Shown here: positions 7,746 to 14,952 of the stretch, one piece after another | How the letters are laid out: each line of letters opens with the position of its first letter | Position numbering within the stretch: position 1 is the first letter of the stretch | From: an uncultured Bacilli bacterium | Lineage (GTDB): Bacteria; Bacillota_I; Bacilli_A; RF39; UBA660 | Direction: 5' to 3' | Length of the DNA: 18,779 nucleotides | Assembly (NCBI GenBank): GCA_944358495.1 | Contig: CALVRF010000019.1 | Coordinates: 1-18,779 of the forward strand | The notes under the pieces: generated by a model | Seen by the model: the letters and a program-made list of their open reading frames with translations, nothing else | Database searches by the model: none | Told to the model about the DNA's origin: nothing | Program-made: the position numbers and the translations under genes

Positions 7746-8699
7746 AAATTTGACGTCATGGGGTAAATAAATTTTAATTGGGGTTTGTTTAGTTACTTTA
7801 ATAAATCCCATACCTTTAATAACAATATCAGAATTATTTGGGACTATTATATTTTGATTTTCAAGCGTTGCTAATTTATCTATATTTTTGTAATAGCGTT
7901 CTATTTTTAAATCATTGGAAAGATAAAAAATTAAGCTACTATCTTTTTGAACGTCTAAACGCACTAAATTATCGATTAAAATGGTTTGATTAACTTTAAT
8001 TTGAATAACAATGGGTTTTATTTCTTTTTTCGGTAAAATTTTATTTAAAGTTTTTCCATCGACATTTAAAATAATGCTCCCTTCGTCTAAAAGACCAGGG
8101 GTATCAATAATCGTTAAATTTTCATCGATAGGAACTTCGATTAAATCTAAAGTCGTCGATGGTAAAATACTAGTGGTAATTTCGGTTTTATCGTGGCCAT
8201 AGTTTTTAATTAATTTATTAATTAAGGTACTTTTACCAGCACTGGTATAACCGATAACGTAAACGTTTTTACTTTTCTGATGGGATTTGATTTTGGAAAA
8301 AAGTAAATCAAAATTATAGTTGTTTTTACTACTAACGATAACTTTATCCACAATATTCAAATTAGTTTTTATATTACTTAGTAGTTTGTCTTCATATAAA
8401 CTTCTAGGAATTAAATCTCTTTTAGTTAAAACTAAAATAACGGGATTATGAATATTTAATTCCAGCAAACTATCAGTATTTAAAAAGTCGGTTACTAAAA
8501 GAACTAAATCTTTTGAACGTTCAATTTTTTTGATAATATCTAAATAATAATTATTATCTTTGTCGAAAAATTGATACTCATTATAATTTCTAATTTTAAA
8601 GCAACGTTCACAAAGTGATTTTGCTAAATCTCTTACGTAGCCTTCCTTTTGAGGATTTTTATTTTGTAAAACAGCTCCGCAGCCTTGACACTTAGTCAT
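7722..8699 (-). CDS. yqeH: Circularly permuted ribosome-assembly GTPase YqeH
   Basis: This 325-residue YqeH/RbgA-type GTPase is needed for maturation of the 30S ribosomal subunit in Bacillus. The N-terminal zinc finger has Cys4, Cys7, Cys30 and Cys33. The GTPase motifs are in the permuted order of this family: G4 TKRD (92-95), then G1 GYTSAGKST (150-158), then G3 DTPG (199-202). The C-terminal domain is somewhat shorter than the ~366 residues of the B. subtilis protein as I recall it. The ATG overlaps the yqeG stop by eight bases (ATGACTAA), and GGAAG serves as ribosome binding site inside the yqeG end. Expression is thus tied to yqeG, the usual order in Bacillota. Confidence 0.95.
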   Translation of the reverse strand: MTKCQGCGAVLQNKNPQKEGYVRDLAKSLCERCFKIRNYNEYQFFDKDNNYYLDIIKKIERSKDLVLLVTDFLNTDSLLELNIHNPVILVLTKRDLIPRSLYEDKLLSNIKTNLNIVDKVIVSSKNNYNFDLLFSKIKSHQKSKNVYVIGYTSAGKSTLINKLIKNYGHDKTEITTSILPSTTLDLIEVPIDENLTIIDTPGLLDEGSIILNVDGKTLNKILPKKEIKPIVIQIKVNQTILIDNLVRLDVQKDSSLIFYLSNDLKIERYYKNIDKLATLENQNIIVPNNSDIVIKGMGFIKVTKQTPIKIYLPHDVKFSIRSSII

Positions 8700-9213
8700 A
8701 GTATCTTCCTTTACAGAACAAATCTTTATCTCTTAGTTTTTTTATTTTTTTTCTTTCAATAAAGCGCCCTACTTTAAAAAATAAATGACCTTTATTAGAA
8801 ATGGGATTGACTAATATGGTGGTGATGCCGGCTTTATTTCCACCAGCAACATCGGTTAATATTTGGTCACCAATAATAGCGATTTCGTTTAAATTATACC
8901 CCGTATCTTTAATGGCTTTTTTAAACTTATTTTGAAATGGTTTACAAGCAAAATGGATGGCATCTAAACCAAAATATTTTTGAAATTTTTTTACTCTTCT
9001 TTTAGGACTATTAGAAAAGATAAGGACTTTAAAGCCTTTTTGTTTTAAACTAATGATTAAATCTTTTGCTTTGGTTGGGGCTTCATTTTCATGAGTGGGT
9101 ACTAGAGTATTATCTAAATCAAATAAAATACATTTTATCCCGCGGCTTAATAGTTTAGAATAATCAATAGTATAAATACTTTTTTGATATATATCTGGAA
9201 GATATTTTTCCAA
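8692..9213 (-). CDS. yqeG: HAD-superfamily phosphatase YqeG (subfamily IIIA)
   Basis: This 173-residue HAD-like hydrolase has motif I FDLDNT (31-36, Asp32 and Asp34), motif II IFSNS, and the C-terminal IGDQILTDVAGG motif with acidic residues for magnesium. The start is a TTG at 9213, because AGGAGGGG lies seven bases before it. The in-frame ATG at 9246 would place that ribosome binding site inside the coding sequence and has none of its own. TTGCCT, 18 bases and TATTAT (hexamer at 9240-9235) form a possible promoter directly upstream. The physiological substrate of the family is unknown. It is coupled to the ribosome-assembly GTPase yqeH by an eight-base overlap. Confidence 0.93.
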   Translation of the reverse strand: MEKYLPDIYQKSIYTIDYSKLLSRGIKCILFDLDNTLVPTHENEAPTKAKDLIISLKQKGFKVLIFSNSPKRRVKKFQKYFGLDAIHFACKPFQNKFKKAIKDTGYNLNEIAIIGDQILTDVAGGNKAGITTILVNPISNKGHLFFKVGRFIERKKIKKLRDKDLFCKGRYYD

Positions 9214-9304
9214 GGTATCCCCTCCTTTTCTTCTATAATAACACATTTTTTAGCTTATAGGCAATGTTTTCACTTAATTATCAAGGTAAAATGGCTATAT
9301 TTTT

Positions 9305-9339
9305 AAAAGAAAAGTGAAATTTTTTAGGATTTCTCTTTT
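9305..9339 (-). terminator. Intrinsic terminator after the DUF318 permease gene
   Basis: AAAAG-A-GAAAT (9339-9329) pairs with ATTTC-A-CTTTT (9320-9310), with one A/A mismatch, across an eight-base loop, followed by CTTTT. The first arm starts in the TAA stop codon. Confidence 0.6.
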
Positions 9340-10234
9340 AGATGATTAAATCACTAATAAATCCAGTAATTGTGGCAAATAAAATAATATAAATTAAATA
9401 GATAATAAAGTTTTTTAAACCTAAAATACTTTTTAAGGAACTTAAGTTAGTTAATTTGGTCGCAGGACCAGTAATCATAAAGGCGGAAGCACTGCCTATA
9501 CTCATGCCTCTATTTAGCCATTCTCCAAGTAAAGGAATAGTTCCACCACCGCATACATAAACAGGAACTCCAAGAGCAGCGGCCATTAAAACGCCAAAGC
9601 CCTCATTATTTATAAAAAGACTGGCAAATAAATCACTAGGAACATATCTTTGAAATAAGGCTGTGATGATGCCTAGTAAAAAATATGGCCCGGTAGCCTT
9701 AATATTTCTTAGCATGTTTTTTAATAATCTTTTGAATATATTGGGGTCTGTATCTTTATTTTCTTTTTCTTTAAAGCTTTTAAGATTAAAGAATGACTTA
9801 TTTTTATAAAATATCATTAAAAGCATTCCAGCTAAAAAGCCACAAATAATGGTCAGATTAAGTCTGATTAAAAAAACAGTGGGACCGAGGGAGGCACTAT
9901 AAATTAAAAGCTGGGGATTTAAAAGTATGGAGCTTACCATAAAGGCTCCTAAGTAATCTTGTCTCATGCCTTTTAAGGCTAAAGCTGCAACGATAGGAAT
10001 AGTTCCATACATACAAAGTGGAGATAAAATACCCAAAATACTGGCAATTAAAATTCCAATAATCCCAAGCTTTTTATCTAGTTTTTTAAATAATTCGTGA
10101 ATTTTATCTTTAGCAAACACACTAATAATTGAACCAATGATAATTCCGATAAGCCAAAATGGGAGAATTTGCTCTATTTGAATTACCAAATAATACCAAA
10201 GATAAGTAAATTCTCTACTTAGTATATCAAGCAT
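9338..10234 (-). CDS. DUF318/ArsP-type permease
   Basis: This 298-residue membrane protein has about eight transmembrane segments. It carries the marks of the DUF318 (ArsP_1/YraQ) permease family: SPLCMYGTIPI (71-81), where many relatives have SPLCSCGAVP, then GVPVYVCGGGTIPL and ITGPATKLTNL. Relatives export organoarsenicals or are linked to metal and thiol chemistry; the substrate here cannot be read from sequence. I chose the ATG at 10234, which overlaps the TGA of the upstream DUF362 gene by eight bases (ATGCTTGA). A TTG at 10246 is also in frame. Neither has a clear ribosome binding site, so translation probably depends on coupling. The two proteins are likely to act together. Confidence 0.85.
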   Translation of the reverse strand: MLDILSREFTYLWYYLVIQIEQILPFWLIGIIIGSIISVFAKDKIHELFKKLDKKLGIIGILIASILGILSPLCMYGTIPIVAALALKGMRQDYLGAFMVSSILLNPQLLIYSASLGPTVFLIRLNLTIICGFLAGMLLMIFYKNKSFFNLKSFKEKENKDTDPNIFKRLLKNMLRNIKATGPYFLLGIITALFQRYVPSDLFASLFINNEGFGVLMAAALGVPVYVCGGGTIPLLGEWLNRGMSIGSASAFMITGPATKLTNLSSLKSILGLKNFIIYLIYIILFATITGFISDLII

Positions 10235-11258
10235 CGATACTAACAATCCGATAGTTTTGTGTGCCTAGGCCAATTTTTTCAGCGTGCTCTAAAGTATGAA
10301 GACCATTTCTTGATTCAATCCTTTGAACTAGTGAGTCACCATCGTCAGCTTCATACACTAAATCGATGCAAGCCTTATCTAAAGCCACAGGGTCAGTAGA
10401 GGCTAAAATTCCAATATCGTGCATATCTGGCTCAGCGGGATTACCATCACAATCACAATCGACGGATAATCTATTCATAACATTGACATAAACAATATTT
10501 TGTCCATTATTTAAATAATCGGATACAGCCTTACCGGCTTCGGCCATACTCTCTAAAAATGGATTTTGCTCCCCACCCCATGGACTGGTGGTGCTTTCAC
10601 CGGCACTATGGATTAGGCTTTTTCCTTCACTAGAAGCAAGGCCAATAGAAATATTTTTAATAGCGCCACCATAGTCAGCCATAGCATGCCCTTTAAAGTG
10701 TGAGAGTACTAGATAAGAATCATAGTTAGCAAAATTGGTTCCAACTAAATCTTCGGTTAATTGGTCGCCGTTTTGAACAGGAATCGACATAAAGCCATCA
10801 GTGTCTAAGATATCAACATCGGCAATATCAGTATAACCATGGTCCTCGGCCACTTGCATATGCATAGCTGTTTCACTTCTTGAACCACTATAAGCTGTGT
10901 TACATTCAACAATTGTGCCATTGACACTTTGAACTAAGTCTTTTATTAATTTGGGGTCTAAATAATTACTCGCCGGAGGTTCACCGGTTGATAGTTTTAC
11001 AGCCACTTTACCCTCGGGCTGCCAAGCTAAAGCTTCATAGATGTTCATTAAAGCTTCACTACTAATATCAGTTGTCATGTAAACGGTAGCTACATCACCA
11101 TTGGTATTTTCATTATTGGTTTGATTAGTATTTGTGTGGCTATCATTACTTTCATTTTCTTCTCTTAAGATATTAAATAAAACAAAGTTAATAGCTAATA
11201 TAATTAGCACAATAATAATTACGGTTACAACAATTCTGATAACTTTTTTCTTATTCAT
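10227..11258 (-). CDS. Membrane-anchored exported DUF362 protein
   Basis: This protein has 343 residues. Residues 1-7 are basic (MNKKKVIR), 8-30 form one membrane segment, and 33-54 form an Asn/Thr-rich hydrophilic linker, so the rest should face outside. Residues 56-340 resemble the DUF362 domain, with the family-like NISIGLASSEGKS, MHDIGILASTDPVALDKACIDLV and a DCDCDG cysteine/aspartate cluster (267-272). No ferredoxin domain is attached, unlike many DUF362 proteins. The ATG at 11258 is preferred because GGGTGAT precedes it; a GTG at 11267 lies within that site. It is the first gene of a two-gene unit with the overlapping permease. Function is unknown; a metal- or redox-related role is suggested by the cysteine cluster and the partner. 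Confidence 0.85.
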   Translation of the reverse strand: MNKKKVIRIVVTVIIIVLIILAINFVLFNILREENESNDSHTNTNQTNNENTNGDVATVYMTTDISSEALMNIYEALAWQPEGKVAVKLSTGEPPASNYLDPKLIKDLVQSVNGTIVECNTAYSGSRSETAMHMQVAEDHGYTDIADVDILDTDGFMSIPVQNGDQLTEDLVGTNFANYDSYLVLSHFKGHAMADYGGAIKNISIGLASSEGKSLIHSAGESTTSPWGGEQNPFLESMAEAGKAVSDYLNNGQNIVYVNVMNRLSVDCDCDGNPAEPDMHDIGILASTDPVALDKACIDLVYEADDGDSLVQRIESRNGLHTLEHAEKIGLGTQNYRIVSIDA

Positions 11259-11278
11259 ACGTATCACCCATTTTAATC

Positions 11279-11310
11279 ATAATATTTGGAGTATAGTCTA
11301 AGTCAATACT
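11279..11310 (-). promoter_or_regulatory. Promoter of the DUF362-permease operon with 21-bp imperfect palindrome
   Basis: On the minus strand TTGACT (11306-11301), 16 bases and TATTAT (11284-11279) lie upstream of the start. An imperfect palindrome at 11290-11310 (arms AGTAT/ATACT with symmetric inner G, C, T and A, G, C) has 16 of 21 self-complementary positions and covers the -35 and spacer, the usual place for a repressor. Confidence 0.55.
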
Positions 11311-11318
11311 TTTGGAAG

Positions 11319-11341
11319 CAAAAAAAGAGTCTTAGCTCTTT
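11319..11341 (-). terminator. Intrinsic terminator downstream of the RhuM-family gene
   Basis: On the minus strand AAAGAG (11341-11336) pairs with CTCTTT (11329-11324) across a six-base loop, followed by TTT. It lies about 95 bases after the gene's stop and is almost identical to the terminator at 12572-12595. Confidence 0.7.
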
Positions 11342-11434
11342 CATTGATTATTATATAAATTCATTTTAAAAATGATTTAAAAAATTGTTATTTACTTACA
11401 TGCTCGACCAAATTAGTCATTTTACAAGAAATGA

Positions 11435-12451
11435 TTATCCATTGTTACCTTCTATATTTTTACTAAATTCAATTAATTCATCGAAATCGGATAAATAATT
11501 TTCATCTTGTTTTATCCTATATTGTTCATATTCTGATAAGGCTAAAGCATTGGCTATTTCTCTTTTAATTTTTCCATTATCTTTTAAAATGTTATATTCA
11601 TTTAATTTTAAAAATAATTCTAATTTTTCTTTCCATTCTTTCATAGAAATAATGTGTCCTAGCTTTACCTGCCTTTCAGCATAGTCTAAATACATGGAAA
11701 CTAGATTATTTAGTTCAATAATTTCTTCCTTATCTAAATAATTTTTGGCTACTACGACATCGCTTTCCAAAATTTTTCCCTTTGGGGCATTTTTCCATGT
11801 CTTAAGCCCCATATTGTCTTTCTTAGCATCTACTCTATTATAAATGATTTCGGAAGCAGTCATCCCTGTTATGGCAAAATGAAGTTTGTTTTGCACATTT
11901 TTATAAAATTCCTTTGTTGTTTCACTATTTTTATCATAGTCATAACTACACTCTTTATAAATATCAGTAATTTTTTGATAAAATCTTCTTTCACTTGCTC
12001 TAATTTCTTTTACTTTTAATAGTAATTCATCAAAATAATCTTTCCCAAACCTTGGACCATTTTTTAAAAATTCTGAATTAACTACAAAGCCTTTTTTTAT
12101 GTATTCTTTTAATGTATTAGTTGCCCATTTTCTAAACTGGGTAGCTTCATAACTATTAACTCTATATCCAACGGCAATAATGGCATCTAAATTATAAAAC
12201 TTGGTATTATACTTTTTCCCATCATTAGCAGTTGTTCGAATTTTTCGAATAACTGAATTTTCTTCTAATTCACCACTACTAAATATTTCTTTTAAATGAT
12301 AGTTTATTGTATTAACCTTAACCGAGAATAGGTCAGCCATAGTTTTTTGGGTCAACCAAAAATCTTCACTATCATACAATACTTCGATAATTTTATTTCC
12401 AGTTTCATTTTGATATAAAACTAGATTATTTAATTCTGCGATTTTATTCAT
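11435..12451 (-). CDS. RhuM-family protein
   Basis: This 338-residue protein matches the RhuM (virulence protein) family of accessory genes. The N-terminal part has the family pattern IEVLYDSEDFWLTQKTMADLF (22-42), NTINYHLKEIF (47-57), FYNLDAIIAVGYRVNS (85-100) and FRKWATNTLKEYIKKGF (106-122), which looks like a DNA-binding region related to phage Bro/KilA-type domains. The C-terminal half is helical, with RASERRFYQKITDIY and a TASEIIYNRVDA segment typical of the family. The biochemical role is not known; such genes are common on genomic islands and prophage-like regions. AAAGGAGGATTCC precedes the ATG. The promoter carries a LexA-like box, so induction by DNA damage is possible. Confidence 0.88.
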   Translation of the reverse strand: MNKIAELNNLVLYQNETGNKIIEVLYDSEDFWLTQKTMADLFSVKVNTINYHLKEIFSSGELEENSVIRKIRTTANDGKKYNTKFYNLDAIIAVGYRVNSYEATQFRKWATNTLKEYIKKGFVVNSEFLKNGPRFGKDYFDELLLKVKEIRASERRFYQKITDIYKECSYDYDKNSETTKEFYKNVQNKLHFAITGMTASEIIYNRVDAKKDNMGLKTWKNAPKGKILESDVVVAKNYLDKEEIIELNNLVSMYLDYAERQVKLGHIISMKEWKEKLELFLKLNEYNILKDNGKIKREIANALALSEYEQYRIKQDENYLSDFDELIEFSKNIEGNNG

Positions 12452-12517
12452 GGAATCCTCCTTTTCAATTTCGACTAGCTATAATCTAAATAGTCTCTGA
12501 TAAATTAACAATAACAC

Positions 12518-12529
12518 AAACGTGTGTTC
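12518..12529. promoter_or_regulatory. LexA/SOS-like box upstream of the RhuM-family gene
   Basis: On the minus strand GAACACACGTTT fits every position of the Gram-positive LexA (DinR) core GAACRNRYGTTY. It is also within a perfect inverted repeat, AACACA-AACG-TGTGTT (plus strand). It lies about 67 bases before the start codon, upstream of or within the promoter (candidate TTGTTA, 17 bases, TAGATT). Confidence 0.5.
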
Positions 12530-12571
12530 TTGTAAACAATTTCTATTAACTTTTTTATTTTTTCAAGTCAC

Positions 12572-12595
12572 AAATAAAAAGAGCCTTAGCTCTTT
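12572..12595 (-). terminator. Intrinsic terminator of the dacA-like gene
   Basis: AAAGAGC (12595-12589) pairs with GCTCTTT (12584-12578) across a four-base loop and is followed by TTATTTG. The first arm overlaps the TAA stop codon. Confidence 0.8.
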
Positions 12596-13757
12596 AAATA
12601 GTTATATCGCCAGTAAAAATATCTTTTAAATATCTTAAATAAAGCTGACCTAAATTAGCTTTTTTAATATCTTCTTTAGTAGTCAAATCAATAGTTCTAA
12701 TGCTTTTGCCATTTTCTTTAATAGTTAATTTACCAATAACGTCGCCTTTTTCGATTGGCGCTTTTAAATCGTTTAATTTTACTTCATAAGTGGCATTACC
12801 AATTTTATCACCTTTTTTACGGAGAACAGTCACATCTTCTTTTGGAACAATTTCGGTATATTTTTGTTTAGCTTTGGTTACTTCATATTTTCCTAGTGAT
12901 GAAGAATCGGTTAAAAGGGTTTCTAGTTGATATTGAGCAAATGAATAATCTAACATTTCACTAACTTCTTGATTTCTAGTTTTACTATCGGGTTCTCCCA
13001 TGACAACGGCAATAATACGCATACCATCTTTTTTAGCGGTAGCAGTTAGACAATAGCCGGCGGATTCGGTATAACCAGTCTTTAACCCATCAACGCCATC
13101 GTAAAACCTAACAAGTTTGTTGGTGTTCACGAGCCATATTTTCCTGTCAGTGTCTTCCCTTAAATAATCTTCGTAAACGGATGTAAATTCTAAAACTTTT
13201 TCATGTTTAACTAACTCTCTAGCAATGGCGCTCATGTCTCTAGCACTAGAATAGTGATTGGCTTCATCTAGGCCATGAGGCGTTTTAAAATTCGTGTTTT
13301 TAAGCCCAAGTTCTTTAGCTCTATCGTTCATCATATCGACAAAGCCCTCTTCGGTTCCAGCGATGGCCTCTCCTAAAGCAACCACAGCGTCATTTCCACT
13401 AGCAATCGCTACTCCTTTAAACAAATCCTCAACCGTCATTTTTTCCCCGGCTTCTAGTAAAATTTGGCTACCGCCCATACTAGCGGCATTTTCACTAACG
13501 GTTATTTCTTGATTCCATTTTAAAACTCCTTTTTCGATATTTTCAATAATTAAAAGCATGCTCATCATTTTGGTCATACTAGCTGGGACTAGTTTTTCAT
13601 CGGCATTTTTTTCAAATAAGACTTCACCAGTACTAGCTTCAATTAAAATCGCTGCTTTGGCATTTTCCGCTAATTTTAATTCATCGGCTCGAACTGGCAT
13701 TATAAACATAGGGAAAACTAGTAAACAAGTTAAAAATATTCCTAACACCTTTTTCAT
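12594..13757 (-). CDS. dacA: D-alanyl-D-alanine carboxypeptidase (peptidase S11, PBP5-type)
   Basis: This 387-residue penicillin-binding protein trims the terminal D-Ala from peptidoglycan stem peptides outside the cell. A signal peptide runs from MKKVLGIFL to about VRADE (residue 25). The three active-site motifs are present: Ser60-Met-Thr-Lys63, Ser119-Gly-Asn121 and Lys225-Thr-Gly227. The C-terminal ~100 residues form the beta-rich PBP5_C domain (KYEVTKAKQKY, LKAPIEKGDVIGKL), and the last segment LYLRYLKDIF may be an amphipathic membrane anchor. The ribosome binding site is AGAGGTGA. Upstream, TTGTTA, 17 bases and CATATT is a possible weak promoter. It forms a single-gene unit. The exact paralogue (dacA, dacF or similar) is not resolved. 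Confidence 0.95.
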   Translation of the reverse strand: MKKVLGIFLTCLLVFPMFIMPVRADELKLAENAKAAILIEASTGEVLFEKNADEKLVPASMTKMMSMLLIIENIEKGVLKWNQEITVSENAASMGGSQILLEAGEKMTVEDLFKGVAIASGNDAVVALGEAIAGTEEGFVDMMNDRAKELGLKNTNFKTPHGLDEANHYSSARDMSAIARELVKHEKVLEFTSVYEDYLREDTDRKIWLVNTNKLVRFYDGVDGLKTGYTESAGYCLTATAKKDGMRIIAVVMGEPDSKTRNQEVSEMLDYSFAQYQLETLLTDSSSLGKYEVTKAKQKYTEIVPKEDVTVLRKKGDKIGNATYEVKLNDLKAPIEKGDVIGKLTIKENGKSIRTIDLTTKEDIKKANLGQLYLRYLKDIFTGDITI

Positions 13758-13802
13758 AAAGCGTCACCTCTATTTAAAAAATATGTCTAAAAAAAGGAAA
13801 TA

Positions 13803-13833
13803 TAACAAAAATAGAAATCAAATTGATTTCTAT
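13803..13833 (-). terminator. Intrinsic terminator after the BspA-like gene
   Basis: ATAGAAATCAA (13811-13821) and TTGATTTCTAT (13823-13833) form a perfect inverted repeat. On the minus strand it is followed by TTTTG, about 45 bases after the stop codon at 13876. Confidence 0.65.
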
Positions 13834-13875
13834 TATATTACTAAAAAAACTTAATTATTAAATATGTTTTTATCA

Positions 13876-14829
13876 TTAACATTGTCCAGTTGTTACTGAT
13901 GATACTCCACTATTCGCAAATAAATCAGTAGTCTCAGCCCCAGTTGTTGTCCAACTTGCTCCAACATAAATGTTTTTGATATTGTGTGTATTCATAAACA
14001 TTCCACCCATATCAGTTACTTTAGAAGTGCTGAAAGAACATAAATTTAATTCTTTTAAATTGCCACAACCATTAAACATGTGATACATATTTATCACATT
14101 GAAAGTGTCAAAACTACTTAAATCTAAATTTGTACCTTGAAAACCAGAAAACATATCTCCCATATTCGTTACATTATTAGTCTTGAAATTTTCTCCAAAA
14201 ATAATATTTTGTAATGAGCTGGTCCCAAATTTATTTGCGATGGGATCCCAAGTTGAAAACATACCACTCATACTTTGAACGTTAGTTGTATCAAAATTAC
14301 TTAAATTTAATGATGTTAAACTATTACTACCAGCAAACATCCATTGCATATTAGTAACATTACTGGTGTCAAAATTGTTATTAAAATTTATATTTTGTAG
14401 AGCTAACATATTAAAAAATAAGCAACGACTATCTTTATTTGCGATAACGCCACCATTGGCGCCAATATATAAATCATATTTTGTATTATCTTCACTAGTG
14501 GGAACAACCCAAGCCATAACACCACCTTTACCATCTTCAGAAACATCCCAACTTTCGATAGCGTTACTAGAAACTTTATTGGTGCCTAAAAAAGTCACAT
14601 TCACGATAGTCTCTCTATAATAATCTGAATAAAAATATTCGGTTGTAGCCCAGGGAAACAACATAATAACTCTACTTGGCTCTTTTATATTTCCTTTAGC
14701 TGTTATGCTTAAATTGGTTTGAAATGCGGCATAACCGCCTACCATGATAAACAAAAAGGCAATTAATGATACAACGATTATTTTTCTTTGTTTTTTTAAT
14801 TCTCTTCTAGTTTTTCGATGTCTTCCCAT
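13876..14829 (-). CDS. BspA-like (DUF285) surface protein with YAAF-type N-terminus
   Basis: This 317-residue protein begins with a very basic stretch (1-16), one hydrophobic segment (17-31) and GYAAFQTNLSITAKGNI (32-48), the motif shared with the protein at 1-1139. Residues 147-280 contain five DUF285/BspA-type leucine-rich repeats with the signature F-D-T-x-N-V-x-x-M-x-x-M-F at 153, 179, 215, 240 and 266, two of them imperfect. Such repeats occur on surface proteins of gut and oral bacteria and in some cases bind host matrix. It ends in a cysteine after SVTTGQ, with no sortase motif, so anchoring probably relies on the N-terminal segment. A GGAG site eight bases before the ATG and an extended -10 promoter support expression. 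It is divergent from a regulator gene. Confidence 0.88.
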   Translation of the reverse strand: MGRHRKTRRELKKQRKIIVVSLIAFLFIMVGGYAAFQTNLSITAKGNIKEPSRVIMLFPWATTEYFYSDYYRETIVNVTFLGTNKVSSNAIESWDVSEDGKGGVMAWVVPTSEDNTKYDLYIGANGGVIANKDSRCLFFNMLALQNINFNNNFDTSNVTNMQWMFAGSNSLTSLNLSNFDTTNVQSMSGMFSTWDPIANKFGTSSLQNIIFGENFKTNNVTNMGDMFSGFQGTNLDLSSFDTFNVINMYHMFNGCGNLKELNLCSFSTSKVTDMGGMFMNTHNIKNIYVGASWTTTGAETTDLFANSGVSSVTTGQC

Positions 14830-14870
14830 ATTTTTTACTCCTTTAAATAATATTTTATCCTTTTAATACA

Positions 14871-14879
14871 ATTATATCA
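14871..14879 (-). promoter_or_regulatory. Extended -10 promoter of the BspA-like gene
   Basis: TGATATAAT on the minus strand is a perfect extended -10 (TGnTATAAT), about 40 bases before the start codon. No good -35 is seen, which is tolerated for extended -10 promoters. Confidence 0.55.
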
Positions 14880-14910
14880 TATTTTCAACGATTGACCCAC
14901 ACTTTTGCTG

Positions 14911-14926
14911 TTAAAATTAATTTTAA
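14911..14926. promoter_or_regulatory. AT-rich palindrome in the divergent intergenic region, possible operator
   Basis: TTAAAATTAATTTTAA is a perfect 16-base palindrome between the BspA-like gene and the double-HTH regulator. It lies where the -10 of a plus-strand promoter with -35 TTGACC (14892-14897) would be. An operator for the regulator is an inference; AT-rich palindromes also arise by chance in such DNA. Confidence 0.35.
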
Positions 14927-14952
14927 TGGGACAATTATATTGGTGATTAGGC

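Noticed and set aside
9214..9246. ATG at 9246 as start of yqeG
   Set aside because: The strong AGGAGGGG lies inside this extension and is correctly spaced for the TTG at 9213; the extra residues (MCYYRRKGGDT) are translated from the ribosome binding site.
11259..11267. GTG at 11267 as start of the DUF362 protein
   Set aside because: It is part of the GGGTGAT ribosome binding site that serves the ATG at 11258.
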